Below, piece by piece: positions 17,733 through 26,844 of a DNA stretch of 64,000 nt. The translations under genes were made by a program, and so were the position numbers. The stretch covers positions 78,780 to 142,779 of the forward strand of contig JAUJNZ010000005.1 of assembly GCA_030447905.1 (NCBI GenBank), read 5' to 3'. Source of the DNA: Thermoleophilaceae bacterium. Lineage in GTDB: Bacteria > Actinomycetota > Thermoleophilia > Solirubrobacterales > Thermoleophilaceae. Numbering within the stretch: position 1 is the first letter of the stretch; each line of letters starts with the position of its first letter. The notes beneath the pieces are model-generated. The model made no database searches and was not told the origin of the DNA. It saw only the letters and a list, made by a program, of their open reading frames with translations.

Positions 17733-19221
17733 TCAGTCGAGCGGTAGGCCGAACCGTCCGTAGGCCGCGGCCTCGAGCATTCCGATCCCCCGGCGCGCAG
17801 CGGCTTCGCGCAGTTCCCCCGAGACGAGGGATCCGAGCTCCCGCGGCGGCGTTGACCGAGCCATTCGGGCTCGGCCGGCCGCGCCTGCGGACTCGAACGG
17901 ACCCGACACCGCGATCGTTATCCCCGGCTCGTACACGTTCAGGAAGAAGGTCTGGCCGTCAGCCGAAAAGCATGGCCCCGCGAGTTCGGACTCGCCCCCG
18001 CGGTAGCTTGCGAACGCGTAGGTCTTTCCCTCCGGGCTGATCCCCACCACTCGGTTACGTCCCTCCCCCGAGTCCTCGGCGAACCAGACGTCCCCCCACG
18101 GGGCGACTACCACGTTGTCGGGCGCCTTCATCCGACCCGGCTGCCGGGGCTCGAGGAACAGCTCGAGCGTGTTCGGCCCGGGGCGGTAGCGAAACATCTG
18201 ACCGAGCCCGCGCTCCCCGCCGGCCGTGTCCGAGAACCAAGCTCGCCGCCCGCGAAGTCCGCGCCCTCGAGCCGGTTGAAACTCACCGCGCCCCGCTCCA
18301 GGGCGCTGTCGTGGGCGTCCTCGGATCGACGTCCTTCCACGCCACCTCGACCTCTTGCCGCCGCTCGAGCCCGCCGGGGCGCGCGCTGTCGCGCTCCTCG
18401 AGAGCGAGCGCCTGCAGGCGCCCACCCCGCTGCAGCGCCCCGGCGCGGCGGCTGCGGTCGGCGGGTAAGAACCGGTAGAGGAAGCTCTCGAGCCGGGGGG
18501 ACTGCTGCTCGTCGCGGACGACCCCACCGCGCGCCGCGTCCTCGGAGGTAGACGACCCCGGTCCGCGGGTCGATCGCGACCGCCTCGTGCGAGAAGGAGC
18601 CCATCGCGCGGATCGGCTCGCGGCTGAGGACCCCTCGTCTTCGCCGGGCACGACCTCGAACACGTACCCGTGGTCCTCCGTGAGGTCCTCCTCGCAGGTC
18701 AGCCAGGTTCCCCACGGCGTCCGGCCGCCGGCGCAGTTGAGTCGACTGCCCGAGGAGGTCACCGACTCCCGGAGCTTGCGGCGGTCGGGCCCGAGGACGA
18801 TCGCGGTCGTGCCACCGGGCTCGGAGCGGGCGTACGGCCGGCGCCCTTCGACGGCTGAGCCCTCGCCTCCGGAGCCCTCGAGCTCATGGTTGCGCACGAG
18901 GATGGTCGTGGCGCCGCCGCCCGCAAAGGCGGCCATGCCGTCGTGCTTTCCCGGCACCCGACCGCCGCCTGACAAGCGGTCGCCGGCCTCGGAGAGGATC
19001 CGGTAGCCGAAACCGCGCGGGAGGTCGAGCAGCCCTTGTCGATCGGGGACGAGTGCCCCGTAGCCGGTCGGGCGCCGGCGCGGAGGCTGCTCGAGGCCGG
19101 CGCAGCCGGCGAGCGCCGACGGCCCGAGGACCCCGGCCCCGGCGACGACCGCACCGCGGCCAAGGATCTCCCGCCGCGAGTAGCGCCGCGGGCGGCGATC
19201 GCCCGCCCCCGCGCCGCTCAC
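17733..19221 (-). pseudogene. Second PhoX-like (DUF839) protein, broken by four frameshifts
   Basis: The GTG start at 19221 overlaps the YihY stop (GTGA). The first part has a Tat signal and lipobox-like end (RRYSRREILGRGAVVAGAGV...LAGCAG), TGYGALVPDRQGLLDLPRGF, TTILVRNHELEG, LNCAGGRTPWGTWLTCEED. The frame is lost near 18632 (one G missing), regained near 18545 (TEDAARGG region), lost near 18324 (WKDVDPR then EDAHDSALERG), and lost again near 18242, after which WFSDTAGGERGLGQMFRYRP and VVAPWGDVWFAEDSGEGRN continue to the stop at 17733. All pieces together give a full-length PhoX-like protein of about 495 residues. Several are single missing bases in GC runs, so sequence error and decay are both possible. 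Confidence 0.75.
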
Positions 19222-20162
19222 GTGTTCCCCCGCCGTCGCAAGGTCGCGCGCGCCCGCTCCCGCGCGCGACCCACGATCCGCCCGCACTCCTCGTCGGACG
19301 GCAGCCTCGACCACTCCGAGGCGAACTCGGCGCCGAAGACGAGCACGTTCGAGGCGCCGAAGAAGAACAGGAGCAGCGCCATGAGCGCCCCGAGCGACCC
19401 GTATAGGGCGCCGAAGTCGGCGAGGTGGTCGAAGTAGAGCTCGAGCGCGCCCTTGAGGACGACGAGCAGCGCCGCGGCCACCAGGGCGCCCGGCCAGATC
19501 TCGCGCACCTTGGGCCGCTCGACCGGGAGAACGCGATAGAGGAACAGGATCACGAGCGCGGTGAAGACGAAGGGGATCAGGTCCCCGAGGGCGTCGAGGA
19601 GGGCGGCGGTGAGGGTGAACCCCGCCTCGCCACGGTCGGCGAGGGCGGCCGCCCGGCGCGGGACGGTCACCGACAGCGAGACGGCGAGCGTCAGCGTCCC
19701 GCCGACCACGAGCACGAGGTCGATGAGCTTGCGGCGCACGAGGGGCGGGTTCACCTCGATGTCCCACGCCGTGTTGATCGCCTTGCGCAGCGCGCTCATG
19801 ATGCCGCTGGCCGCGGCGACGAGCAGCAGGACCGACACGAAGCCGAGGCGCCCGGCGCCCGCGAGCGACTCGGAGATCGTGCGCTCGAGCAGAGCACGGT
19901 CGGACTCGTCGGCGAGCGGGATGTACTCGAACAGCGTGTCGATCACCCGGCCGCGGACATCGGCGGTCTCGAAGACGATTCCGAACGAGCCGACCAGGAG
20001 CAGCGCCAGCGGGATCGACGAGAGCGCGGCGAAGAAGGCGATCTCCGCCGCGGGCCGATGCGCTCGATCGTCGACGAACTCGACCATCGCCCGCCAGCTC
20101 GTGAGCAGCACGCGGTCGAGAAGCCGACCGGCGCGACGGCGGGCGCCGGTACTTCGGGTCAT
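19218..20162 (-). CDS. YihY/BrkB family membrane protein
   Basis: Integral membrane protein of 314 residues with about six helices: IAFFAALSSIPLALLLVGSF, GFVSVLLLVAAASGIMSALR, LIDLVLVVGGTLTLAVSLSV, LIPFVFTALVILFLYRVLP, WPGALVAAALLVVLKGALEL and LGALMALLLFFFGASNVLVF. The pattern AEIAFFAALSSIP and the YGSLGALMALLLFF...GAEF region are typical of the YihY family (once misannotated as ribonuclease BN). Function in the envelope is not established. It is translationally coupled to the broken PhoX-like gene downstream. Confidence 0.9.
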   Translation of the reverse strand: MTRSTGARRRAGRLLDRVLLTSWRAMVEFVDDRAHRPAAEIAFFAALSSIPLALLLVGSFGIVFETADVRGRVIDTLFEYIPLADESDRALLERTISESLAGAGRLGFVSVLLLVAAASGIMSALRKAINTAWDIEVNPPLVRRKLIDLVLVVGGTLTLAVSLSVTVPRRAAALADRGEAGFTLTAALLDALGDLIPFVFTALVILFLYRVLPVERPKVREIWPGALVAAALLVVLKGALELYFDHLADFGALYGSLGALMALLLFFFGASNVLVFGAEFASEWSRLPSDEECGRIVGRARERARATLRRRGNT

Positions 20163-20193
20163 CCGAGCGAGTCGAGCACCGTCGGCTCTCGCG

Positions 20194-21279
20194 CTAGGGC
20201 TGGCCCTCGACTGCTCCGGGCACGCCCGTGTTGGTCGAGTACTTGGGTTGCAGCCGCACCTCGGGCCGGATGTGGTGCACGGCCTGCGCCACGGCCACCG
20301 CCGACTCGGCGAAACCCGTCGCGATCAGCTTCAGCTTGCCGTCGAAGGTCGTGATGTCGCCGGCGGCCCAGACGCCGTCCATCGACGTCCGCATGACCGG
20401 GTCGACGACGATCGCCCCCTTGTGGATTTCGAGCGGCCACTCCTTGAGCGGCCCGAGGGCGGTCTTGAAGCCGAGCTGGAGGAGGATCGCGTCGCACTCG
20501 ACCTCGACGACGTCGTCCTCGTTCTCGGAGTGGGAGAGGGTGACCCGCTCGACGGCGCCGTTACCGGCCACCTCGCGCACCTGGTAGGGGGTGCGCAGGT
20601 CGACCTTGCCGGCGGCCGCGGCCTCCTCGATCTCCCTGACGGTCACCTCGTGGGCGCGAAAGCCCTCGCGGCGGTGGACGAGCGTGATCGCCTCGGCGGT
20701 GTCGAGCAGGTTGATCGTCCAATCGCAGGCCGAGTCGCCGCCGCCGATGATCACGACGCGCTTGCCCGCGAAGGCGGCCTTCTCGCCGACCAGGTAGTGG
20801 GCGCCCCGGCCCTCCCAGGGCTCCATGTCGTAGCCCGGGAGCTTCTTGGGCTCGAAGGCGCCGTGGCCGCCGGCGATGATGACCGTGCGCGTGAGGAGGT
20901 CGCCGCGGTCGGTCTTCAGGCGGAGGATCCGGCGATCGGGGTCGTCGGGATCGGGCTCGTACTCGACGGTCTCGGCGGTCGTCTCGAGGTGGACGGGCAC
21001 GTCGAACTGCTCGAGTGCCTGGCGGCGAAGCTGCTCGACGAGGTCCTTGGCGAGCACGCGCGGGTAGCCGGGCACGTCGAAGATCCACTTCTCGGGGTAG
21101 AGGGTCGTGAGCTGGCCGCCGAGGTCGGGCAGCGAGTCGATGATGCGGCAGCTCGCCTCGCGCATGCCGGCCCAGAAGGCGGTGATCAGGCCGACCGGGC
21201 CGGCGCCGATGACCGTGATGTCGCGGACCTCTGGGTCGAGGTCGACTGGGGGAGCGGAGCCGTTGGTGCCGTCGGTCAT
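20194..21279 (-). CDS. Ferredoxin/flavodoxin-NADP+ reductase, thioredoxin-reductase-like type
   Basis: Flavoprotein of 361 residues with FAD motif ITVIGAGPVGLITAFWAGMR, substrate-side DSLPDLGGQLTTLYPEKWIF, NADP motif VVIIGGGDSACDWTINLLD and the C-terminal FAD motif GVWAAGDITTFDGKLKLIATGF. The redox CxxC of thioredoxin reductase is absent (only the Cys in GDSACDW remains), which points to the YumC-type ferredoxin-NADP+ reductase. It is 9 bases downstream of hemQ, suggesting that it supplies reductant or redox balance to haem synthesis or other ferredoxin enzymes; this link is inferred. Confidence 0.9.
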   Translation of the reverse strand: MTDGTNGSAPPVDLDPEVRDITVIGAGPVGLITAFWAGMREASCRIIDSLPDLGGQLTTLYPEKWIFDVPGYPRVLAKDLVEQLRRQALEQFDVPVHLETTAETVEYEPDPDDPDRRILRLKTDRGDLLTRTVIIAGGHGAFEPKKLPGYDMEPWEGRGAHYLVGEKAAFAGKRVVIIGGGDSACDWTINLLDTAEAITLVHRREGFRAHEVTVREIEEAAAAGKVDLRTPYQVREVAGNGAVERVTLSHSENEDDVVEVECDAILLQLGFKTALGPLKEWPLEIHKGAIVVDPVMRTSMDGVWAAGDITTFDGKLKLIATGFAESAVAVAQAVHHIRPEVRLQPKYSTNTGVPGAVEGQP

Positions 21280-21287
21280 GGAGTGGT

Positions 21288-21995
21288 CTAGGTCAGGGTC
21301 GGGGTAACCGCCACGGCCTCGCCGTCGAGCGCCGCGAGCGCCCGCTCCACCGAGGCCGATATGCAGGTGAAGATAGGTGTCTCTGACTCGGTGTAGGCGC
21401 TCGACTCGGTGCCGCGGAGCTCGTGCACCAGATCGAGGAACTCACCGGGGTCGTCGGCGTCGAAGGAGACGAGGAACTCCTGGTCGTCGAGACCATAGCT
21501 GTAGGCGGTGTTGATCTCGATCGTCGGGTGGCGACGACCCACGTCGATGTGCCCGCGCATGATCCGCATCCGCTCCTCCGCGGGCAGGAGGTACCACTCG
21601 CGTTTCTTCCACATCGGATAGACGATGTGAAAGCGGCTCTCAGAGCCCTGGCGGGGAGCGAGCGGCGAGGTCTCCTCCGGCGGCGTGTACGGGGACGGCT
21701 TGGTCATGGCCAGGTAGGAGTACGGAATGGTGGCCCAGCGCATCAGCCCGCTCTGGTTGAGCACGACGTGGAGGTCGTGGATCGCGTCGAGGCTGGGGGA
21801 CACCGTGCGGACCATGAGGTCGGCGTCGCCGCGCGTGCCCACGAGCGAGTACGTCTTGAGGAAGCCGTCCTCGGCGAAGTCGAGGCAGGCGGCGGCGAAC
21901 TCGCGCTTGTCCTCGGCTCGGTCCTCGGTGGCCCGGCGGCGCCACGCGGAGTCGAGCTTCAGGAAGGTGAGCTTGACGAAGTTGCGCTCGGCCAC
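21288..21995 (-). CDS. hemQ: Coproheme decarboxylase HemQ (chlorite dismutase family)
   Basis: HemQ completes haem b synthesis in Gram-positive bacteria by decarboxylating coprohaem. The sequence VAERNFVKLTFLKLD starts the family; FAEDGFLKTYSLVGTRGDAD, YSYLAMTKPSPYT, the conserved YPMWKKREWYLLP and MRGHIDVGRRHP (haem-side His region) and NTAYSYGLDDQEFLVSFDAD follow. A GTG at 21995 was chosen over an upstream TTG at 22019 because it starts at the conserved part. It forms a pair with the downstream flavin reductase on the same strand. Other haem genes are outside the window. Confidence 0.9.
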   Translation of the reverse strand: MAERNFVKLTFLKLDSAWRRRATEDRAEDKREFAAACLDFAEDGFLKTYSLVGTRGDADLMVRTVSPSLDAIHDLHVVLNQSGLMRWATIPYSYLAMTKPSPYTPPEETSPLAPRQGSESRFHIVYPMWKKREWYLLPAEERMRIMRGHIDVGRRHPTIEINTAYSYGLDDQEFLVSFDADDPGEFLDLVHELRGTESSAYTESETPIFTCISASVERALAALDGEAVAVTPTLT

Positions 21996-22127
21996 GGCTC
22001 GAATTCTGGCGCATGGCAAGCCGGTGGTCGCGGCGGCCCCCTACGCCACTCGTACAAGGACCCGAGTCGAAATCTTCGACGCCGGTAGGTACGAGCCCCC
22101 GGCGCGCACGGGCACCATGACGGCACG

Positions 22128-23039
22128 ATGGCCTTCAGGTCAAAGAAAAGTCACCGGGTGCCGGCGATCGCCACCGTCGCCGCCCCGTTCGAGCGCGACC
22201 TCGACGCGTGCTTCGAGCGGATCGAGCGACACGTGGGCGCCGCCCGCGCCCGCGGAGCCGAGCTCGTGGTCTTCCCGGAGTGCACGCTCGGGGGCTACAC
22301 GCTCGAGCCTCGCCCCGGAGAGGTGCGGCTGCTCGAGTCTCCGCCGGCACTGCGTCTCGACGGTCCGGAGGTCGCGCGCCTCGCGGAGCTCGCCGGGCCG
22401 ACCGTGCTGTGCCTCGGCCTCACCGAGGAGGCGTCCGGCGGTCCCTACTCGACGGGCGTCTGCGTCAGCGGAGACGGTGTGCTGGGGGCCCAGCGCAAGG
22501 TTCACGTTCCGCCGGCCGAGTCGTTCTGCTACCGCCCCGGGGAGGGCTTCGCCGCCTTCGACACGCCGTTCGGTCGCATCGGCATGTTGCTCTGCTACGA
22601 CAAGCTCTTCCCCGAGGCCGCCCGGGCGCTCGCCCTCGACGGCGCCGAGACCATCGTCGCGCCGGCCGCCTGGCCGGTCTGCCGCAGGGGGGCGGCGCGG
22701 CTCGTCGTCCGTGACGTCCAGACCCGCCAGTTCAACCTGGTCGACCGCGCGCGCGCGGTCGAGAACCAGGTGGTGTGGGTGACGGCCAACCAGACCGGAT
22801 CCTTCGGCGGGCTGCGCTTCCTCGGGCAGGCCAAGGTCGTCGACCCACGCGGGCGCGTGCTCGCGCGGACCCGCGCGCGCGAAGGACTGGCGGTCGCCTC
22901 GGTCGATCCCGTCACGGCCGTGCGCGACGCTCGCTCACGGCTCTGCCACCTCGAGGCGCGCCGCCCGCGGGCCTACGAGGTCGGCGCCGAGGCCATCGGC
23001 GGTTTGGCTCCGTCCCCGGCCGGGTACGCTTACAACTAA
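22128..23039 (+). CDS. Carbon-nitrogen hydrolase (nitrilase superfamily)
   Basis: 303-residue amidase-fold protein with the catalytic triad Glu (VVFPECTLGGYTLEP), Lys (GAQRKVHVPPAE) and Cys (RIGMLLCYDKLFPE). The preceding start region MAFRSKKSHRVPAIATVAAP is basic. Members hydrolyse amides, nitriles or N-carbamyl compounds; which one cannot be told here. It ends 2 bases before asnB, so the two are almost certainly co-transcribed, which hints at ammonia or amide handling shared with AsnB. Confidence 0.88.
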   Translation: MAFRSKKSHRVPAIATVAAPFERDLDACFERIERHVGAARARGAELVVFPECTLGGYTLEPRPGEVRLLESPPALRLDGPEVARLAELAGPTVLCLGLTEEASGGPYSTGVCVSGDGVLGAQRKVHVPPAESFCYRPGEGFAAFDTPFGRIGMLLCYDKLFPEAARALALDGAETIVAPAAWPVCRRGAARLVVRDVQTRQFNLVDRARAVENQVVWVTANQTGSFGGLRFLGQAKVVDPRGRVLARTRAREGLAVASVDPVTAVRDARSRLCHLEARRPRAYEVGAEAIGGLAPSPAGYAYN

Positions 23040-23041
23040 CG

Positions 23042-24568
23042 ATGTGTGGAATAAGCGCCGCCTACGGCGACCCAGACCCCGAGGCGGGGCGGCGCATGCG
23101 GGACCGGCTCACCCACCGTGGTCCCGACGACATCGGGGAGGTGTGCGTCGGCGACAGCTGGCTCGGCCAGACCCGCCTTTCGATCGTCGACGTGACCGGC
23201 GGGCGTCAGCCGTTGCGCAACAACTCGGGCAACCTGTGGCTCGTCGGCAACGGCGAGGTCTACAACCACGAGGAGGTTCGCGCCGACCTCGTCACCGACT
23301 CGTTCCGCACGTGCTCCGACAACGAGGTCGCCCTCCACCTGCTCGAGCAGCGCGGTCCCGACGCCCTCGGCGAGCTGCACGGCATGTACGCCTTCCTCGC
23401 CGCCAGCGAGAACGGCACCTTCGTCGCCGTCCGCGACCCGGTGGGGATCAAGCCGCTCTACTGGGCGCGCCGCAACGGCAGCGTCCGGTTCGCCTCGGAG
23501 ATGCGCGCGTTCGACCCCGAATGGCAGCGATACGTCGAGGCCTTCCCTCCCGGTCACTTCTGGACGCCGGAGCGCGGCCTCGTGCGCTTCGCCGCCGCGG
23601 TCCCCGAGGCAGGGCACGATCAGCTGCCGGGGCCGTCCGAGCCCGGCGCCCCCGTGCCCGAGTACATCCTGCGCAGGACCCGAGCGAAGTTGATCGACTC
23701 GGTCGAGCGTCAGATGATGGGCGACGTGCCCGTCGGGGTCTTCCTGTCGGGCGGACTCGACTCGAGCCTCGTCGCCGCCATCGCCGCGCCGTACCTCGAG
23801 CGCCGCGGCGAGCGGCTCAAGACCTTTGCCGTCGGCCTGGAGGACAGCGCCGACCTCGCCGCCGCGCGCCAAGTCGCGGAGTTCCTCGACACCGAGCACC
23901 ACGAGCGCGTCTACACGGCCGACGAGGCGCTCGAGGCCCTGCCGGCCGTCGTGCGCACCATCGAGTCGTACGACCCCTCGCTCGTGCGCAGCGCCGTGCC
24001 CAACTACCTGCTCGCCGAGATGACGGCCCAGCACGTCAAGGTCGTCCTGACCGGCGAGGGGGCCGATGAGATCTTCGCCGGCTATGAGTACCTGGCCGAT
24101 ATCTCCGACGACGCCGAGCTCGAGCGCGAGATCGTGCGCATGATCGAGGGCCTTCACAACCTCAACCTCCAGCGCTGTGACCGGGTCACCATGGCCCACG
24201 GCCTCGAGGCTCGCGTTCCCTTCCTCGAGCGCGACGTGATCGACCTGGGCCTCCAACTCCCCGCCGGTTGGAAGCTCTCGGGCGACGACCAGCCCGAAAA
24301 GCGCCTCCTGCGCCAGGCCTTCGAGGGCTGGCTGCCCCACCAGTTCCTGTGGCGCGACAAGTCCCAGTTCGGCGACGGCAGCGGCGCTGCCTCGGTGCTC
24401 CAGAGCGCGGTCGAGGAGGCCGTGTCCGAGGCCGAGTTCGAGCGCGAGCGCGCCGAGGTCGAGCCCGAGCTGCGAACGCGCGAGGAGGCGGGCTACTACC
24501 GCATCTTCCGGGAGCACCTGCGGGGAGTGCGGCCGCTGCAGACGCTCGGGCGGTTCGCGACGGCCTAG
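23042..24568 (+). CDS. asnB: Asparagine synthetase (glutamine-hydrolysing)
   Basis: 508 residues. The glutaminase domain begins with the nucleophile at position 2 (MCGISAAYGDP), then HRGPDDIGE, LGQTRLSIVD, NGEVYNHEEV and DPVGIKPLYWA. The synthetase domain carries the PP-loop GVFLSGGLDSSLVAAI, VLTGEGADEIFAGYEY and ARVPFLERDVIDLGL. It converts aspartate, ATP and glutamine to asparagine. The start is only 2 bases after the nitrilase-family gene. Length is somewhat shorter than E. coli AsnB but typical for the actinobacterial short form. Confidence 0.93.
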   Translation: MCGISAAYGDPDPEAGRRMRDRLTHRGPDDIGEVCVGDSWLGQTRLSIVDVTGGRQPLRNNSGNLWLVGNGEVYNHEEVRADLVTDSFRTCSDNEVALHLLEQRGPDALGELHGMYAFLAASENGTFVAVRDPVGIKPLYWARRNGSVRFASEMRAFDPEWQRYVEAFPPGHFWTPERGLVRFAAAVPEAGHDQLPGPSEPGAPVPEYILRRTRAKLIDSVERQMMGDVPVGVFLSGGLDSSLVAAIAAPYLERRGERLKTFAVGLEDSADLAAARQVAEFLDTEHHERVYTADEALEALPAVVRTIESYDPSLVRSAVPNYLLAEMTAQHVKVVLTGEGADEIFAGYEYLADISDDAELEREIVRMIEGLHNLNLQRCDRVTMAHGLEARVPFLERDVIDLGLQLPAGWKLSGDDQPEKRLLRQAFEGWLPHQFLWRDKSQFGDGSGAASVLQSAVEEAVSEAEFERERAEVEPELRTREEAGYYRIFREHLRGVRPLQTLGRFATA

Positions 24569-24620
24569 AGCCTACGGACTACCGAAAGAGCGTCCGTTCG
24601 GGCGCCTAGCCTCAGCTGCA

Positions 24621-25490
24621 GTGGAGCTCGATCGCGACCGGGTCCTGCTCGGCGAGAATCTCGAGGTGCTGCCGGGCCTACCGTCCGGCGCCTTCCAGCT
24701 CGTATACCTCGACCCGCCGTTCAACACCGGCGGATTGCAGACCCGGCGGTCAATCGAGGTTTCCCCCGACCCCGACGGCGACCGGATCGGCTTCGGCGGC
24801 CGCCGCTATCGGTCTCGCCTCTTGGGTGAGTCCTCCTACCGCGACTGCTTCGAGGACTACCTCTCCTTCCTCGAGCCCCGCCTCGAGCACGCGCACCGAG
24901 TCCTGGGCGCATCCGGGACGCTCTACTTTCACATCGACTACCGCGAGGCCCACCGCTGCAAGCTCCTGCTCGACGAGGTCTTCGGGCGGGACTGCTTTCT
25001 CAACGAGATCATCTGGGCCTACGACTACGGGGCGCGCTCGAAGCGCCGGTGGCCGGCCAAGCACGACACGATCCTGGTCTACGTCAAGGACCCGAAGCGC
25101 TACCACTTCGACAGCGAGGCGGTCGATCGGGAGCCGTATATGGCGCCTGGCCTGGTGACCGCCGAGAAAGCCGCGCGCGGCAAGCTCCCGGTCGACGTAT
25201 GGTGGCACACGATCGTCCCGACCAACGGCCGCGAGAAGACCGGCTATCCGACCCAGAAGCCGGAGGGCATCGTACGCCGGATGGTGGCCGCCAGCACGCG
25301 ACCGGGCGACTGGTGCCTCGACTTCTTCGCGGGATCGGGGACGCTGGGGGCGGTGGCGGCGGCGCTGGGGCGGCGGTATGTCCTCGTCGACAGCAACCCC
25401 GAGGCGGTGGAGGTGATGCGGCGACGGCTCGGTTACGCGTCCGGGACTGAAGGGTCAGACGCGAGCGCGGCGGGCAGCCTGTTCGAGTAG
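24621..25490 (+). CDS. DNA methyltransferase (N6-adenine or N4-cytosine), orphan
   Basis: 289 residues with catalytic motif IV near the N-terminus (LVYLDPPFNTGGLQT), a central recognition part (HFDSEAV...WWHTIVPTNGREKTGYPTQKP) and SAM-binding motif I near the C-terminus (CLDFFAGSGTLGAVAAALGR). The order IV-TRD-I is that of beta-class enzymes such as CcrM. No restriction endonuclease lies beside it: neighbours are asnB and an M15 peptidase. A housekeeping or epigenetic methyltransferase is therefore more likely than half of a restriction system. The GTG start at 24621 follows asnB by 52 bases. Confidence 0.88.
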   Translation: MELDRDRVLLGENLEVLPGLPSGAFQLVYLDPPFNTGGLQTRRSIEVSPDPDGDRIGFGGRRYRSRLLGESSYRDCFEDYLSFLEPRLEHAHRVLGASGTLYFHIDYREAHRCKLLLDEVFGRDCFLNEIIWAYDYGARSKRRWPAKHDTILVYVKDPKRYHFDSEAVDREPYMAPGLVTAEKAARGKLPVDVWWHTIVPTNGREKTGYPTQKPEGIVRRMVAASTRPGDWCLDFFAGSGTLGAVAAALGRRYVLVDSNPEAVEVMRRRLGYASGTEGSDASAAGSLFE

Positions 25491-25578
25491 CCCTCTGGCC
25501 GTTCGAGCGTGCCCGTGGTTCGAAGCCGGGGATGAATCCTCCCTGAAGCCGATGTGGCGATCGAAGACCGACGGCAAC

Positions 25579-26811
25579 TCAGGCCCCGGCGCTCATCTCT
25601 TCGCCCACGTACTCGAAGTGCATGGCGTCCGGCGTCGGCCAACGCCCGCCCCACGCGAAGCCGTTTCGCTCCATGACCTCTACGAGGCGCCGATCTTGAG
25701 TCGAGCGGTCGCCGTAGGGATTGGCCGCGGCGTTCAGGTCGATCGCGATGCCCCAGGCGTGGCGCGAGACCGCTCCCGTGGTGGGAATGTCCTTGGGCGT
25801 GTAGCACCCCGCATAGTCGCCCCGGTCGACGAGCCGCTCGAGTCCGCGACGCTCGAGCTCGCGCAGCGCCCGTCGCAGCGCGGGGATCATCTCCCGATGG
25901 CAGCTCACCGCGCCGAGGATCGGCACCGAGGCGCCGACGACATTGCGCCTCTTCCAGCCCGGCTCGACGACCACCGCGTCGCCGCGGTCGAGGCGCACGG
26001 CGAACTCGCCGAAGCGGTCCTTGAGGGCCGCGGGGGCAAGAATCTGCAGGAACCTCGGCCAGGGCGGGCGGCCGAGATCGCGTACGCGCAGCTCGGGACC
26101 GCCGACTTCCTCCAGCGCGGCCACGAGCCGACCCGGGTCGCCGGCGTAGGGCACGAGCGCCCAGCGCCGCTTTGCACCTAGGCGCGTGCCCTCGCGCGCG
26201 TCGACCACGATCTCGGCCCGGCGGACGCGCCCGTCGTCGACGACCCCGACCACTCGCAGCGAGCGTCCCTCCGCGAGCTGGATCCGTCCGCCGCGTCCGA
26301 GCCGGCGCAGGCGAGCTGAGGTACGGGTGAGAAGCGCCTCGCCGCGGCCGAGCCCGCGCACTGGGGCACGTGCACCGGCGCGGAGCAGCGGCGCGTACGT
26401 TCGCGGCTCGACCGCGGCGAGCTCGAGCGGGATGCCGAAGCCGGGCGGCGGGGAGTCGACGAGCCTGCCGGCGGCGCTGTGGCTGCGGCGCAGAGCGACG
26501 CGCCCGGCGAGCCCAACGCTCACGCCGGCGCCCGCGAGGGCGCGGGCGCGGCGCAGGACGGGACCGGGCAGCTCGCCGATGCGGCGCACGAGCAGGACAG
26601 GCGGTGGGGGACCTTCGCGGCTCCCGCCCGTGGGGGCGGGGACTCCTCCGCGGCTACCGGAGGGTAGATCACCGAGCCGCCCGACCGGCTCACCCCCGTC
26701 GCCGGTTAGGGCAGCCAGCGCCACCAGGGCGCCGGCCCCGAGGACGGCGAGGGCGATGGCGGCCGCCACGAGCCCGCGGCGAGAGCTACGGGGCGCGAGC
26801 GGGGGCCTCAC
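25579..26811 (-). CDS. Membrane-anchored M15 (VanY-type) D-Ala-D-Ala carboxypeptidase-like protein
   Basis: 410 residues. An N-terminal membrane anchor (GLVAAAIALAVLGAGALVALAALTG) leads to a long region without a recognised domain (residues 40-280), then an M15 zinc-peptidase domain: VPILGAVSCHREMIPALRRALRELE, CYTPKDIPTTGAVSRHAWGIAIDLNAAANPYG and a terminal PDAMHFEYVG. The His/Asp/His set of SRHAWGIAIDLN and MHFEY are zinc ligands. It probably trims peptidoglycan peptides outside the membrane. The middle region contains VRDLG, YAGDPGRLVAALEEVG and may be a separate substrate or sporulation-like domain; I do not recognise it. Confidence 0.85.
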   Translation of the reverse strand: MRPPLAPRSSRRGLVAAAIALAVLGAGALVALAALTGDGGEPVGRLGDLPSGSRGGVPAPTGGSREGPPPPVLLVRRIGELPGPVLRRARALAGAGVSVGLAGRVALRRSHSAAGRLVDSPPPGFGIPLELAAVEPRTYAPLLRAGARAPVRGLGRGEALLTRTSARLRRLGRGGRIQLAEGRSLRVVGVVDDGRVRRAEIVVDAREGTRLGAKRRWALVPYAGDPGRLVAALEEVGGPELRVRDLGRPPWPRFLQILAPAALKDRFGEFAVRLDRGDAVVVEPGWKRRNVVGASVPILGAVSCHREMIPALRRALRELERRGLERLVDRGDYAGCYTPKDIPTTGAVSRHAWGIAIDLNAAANPYGDRSTQDRRLVEVMERNGFAWGGRWPTPDAMHFEYVGEEMSAGA

Positions 26812-26844
26812 GGCACCGACGATAGCCCCGGGGCCGGGCTCGAT

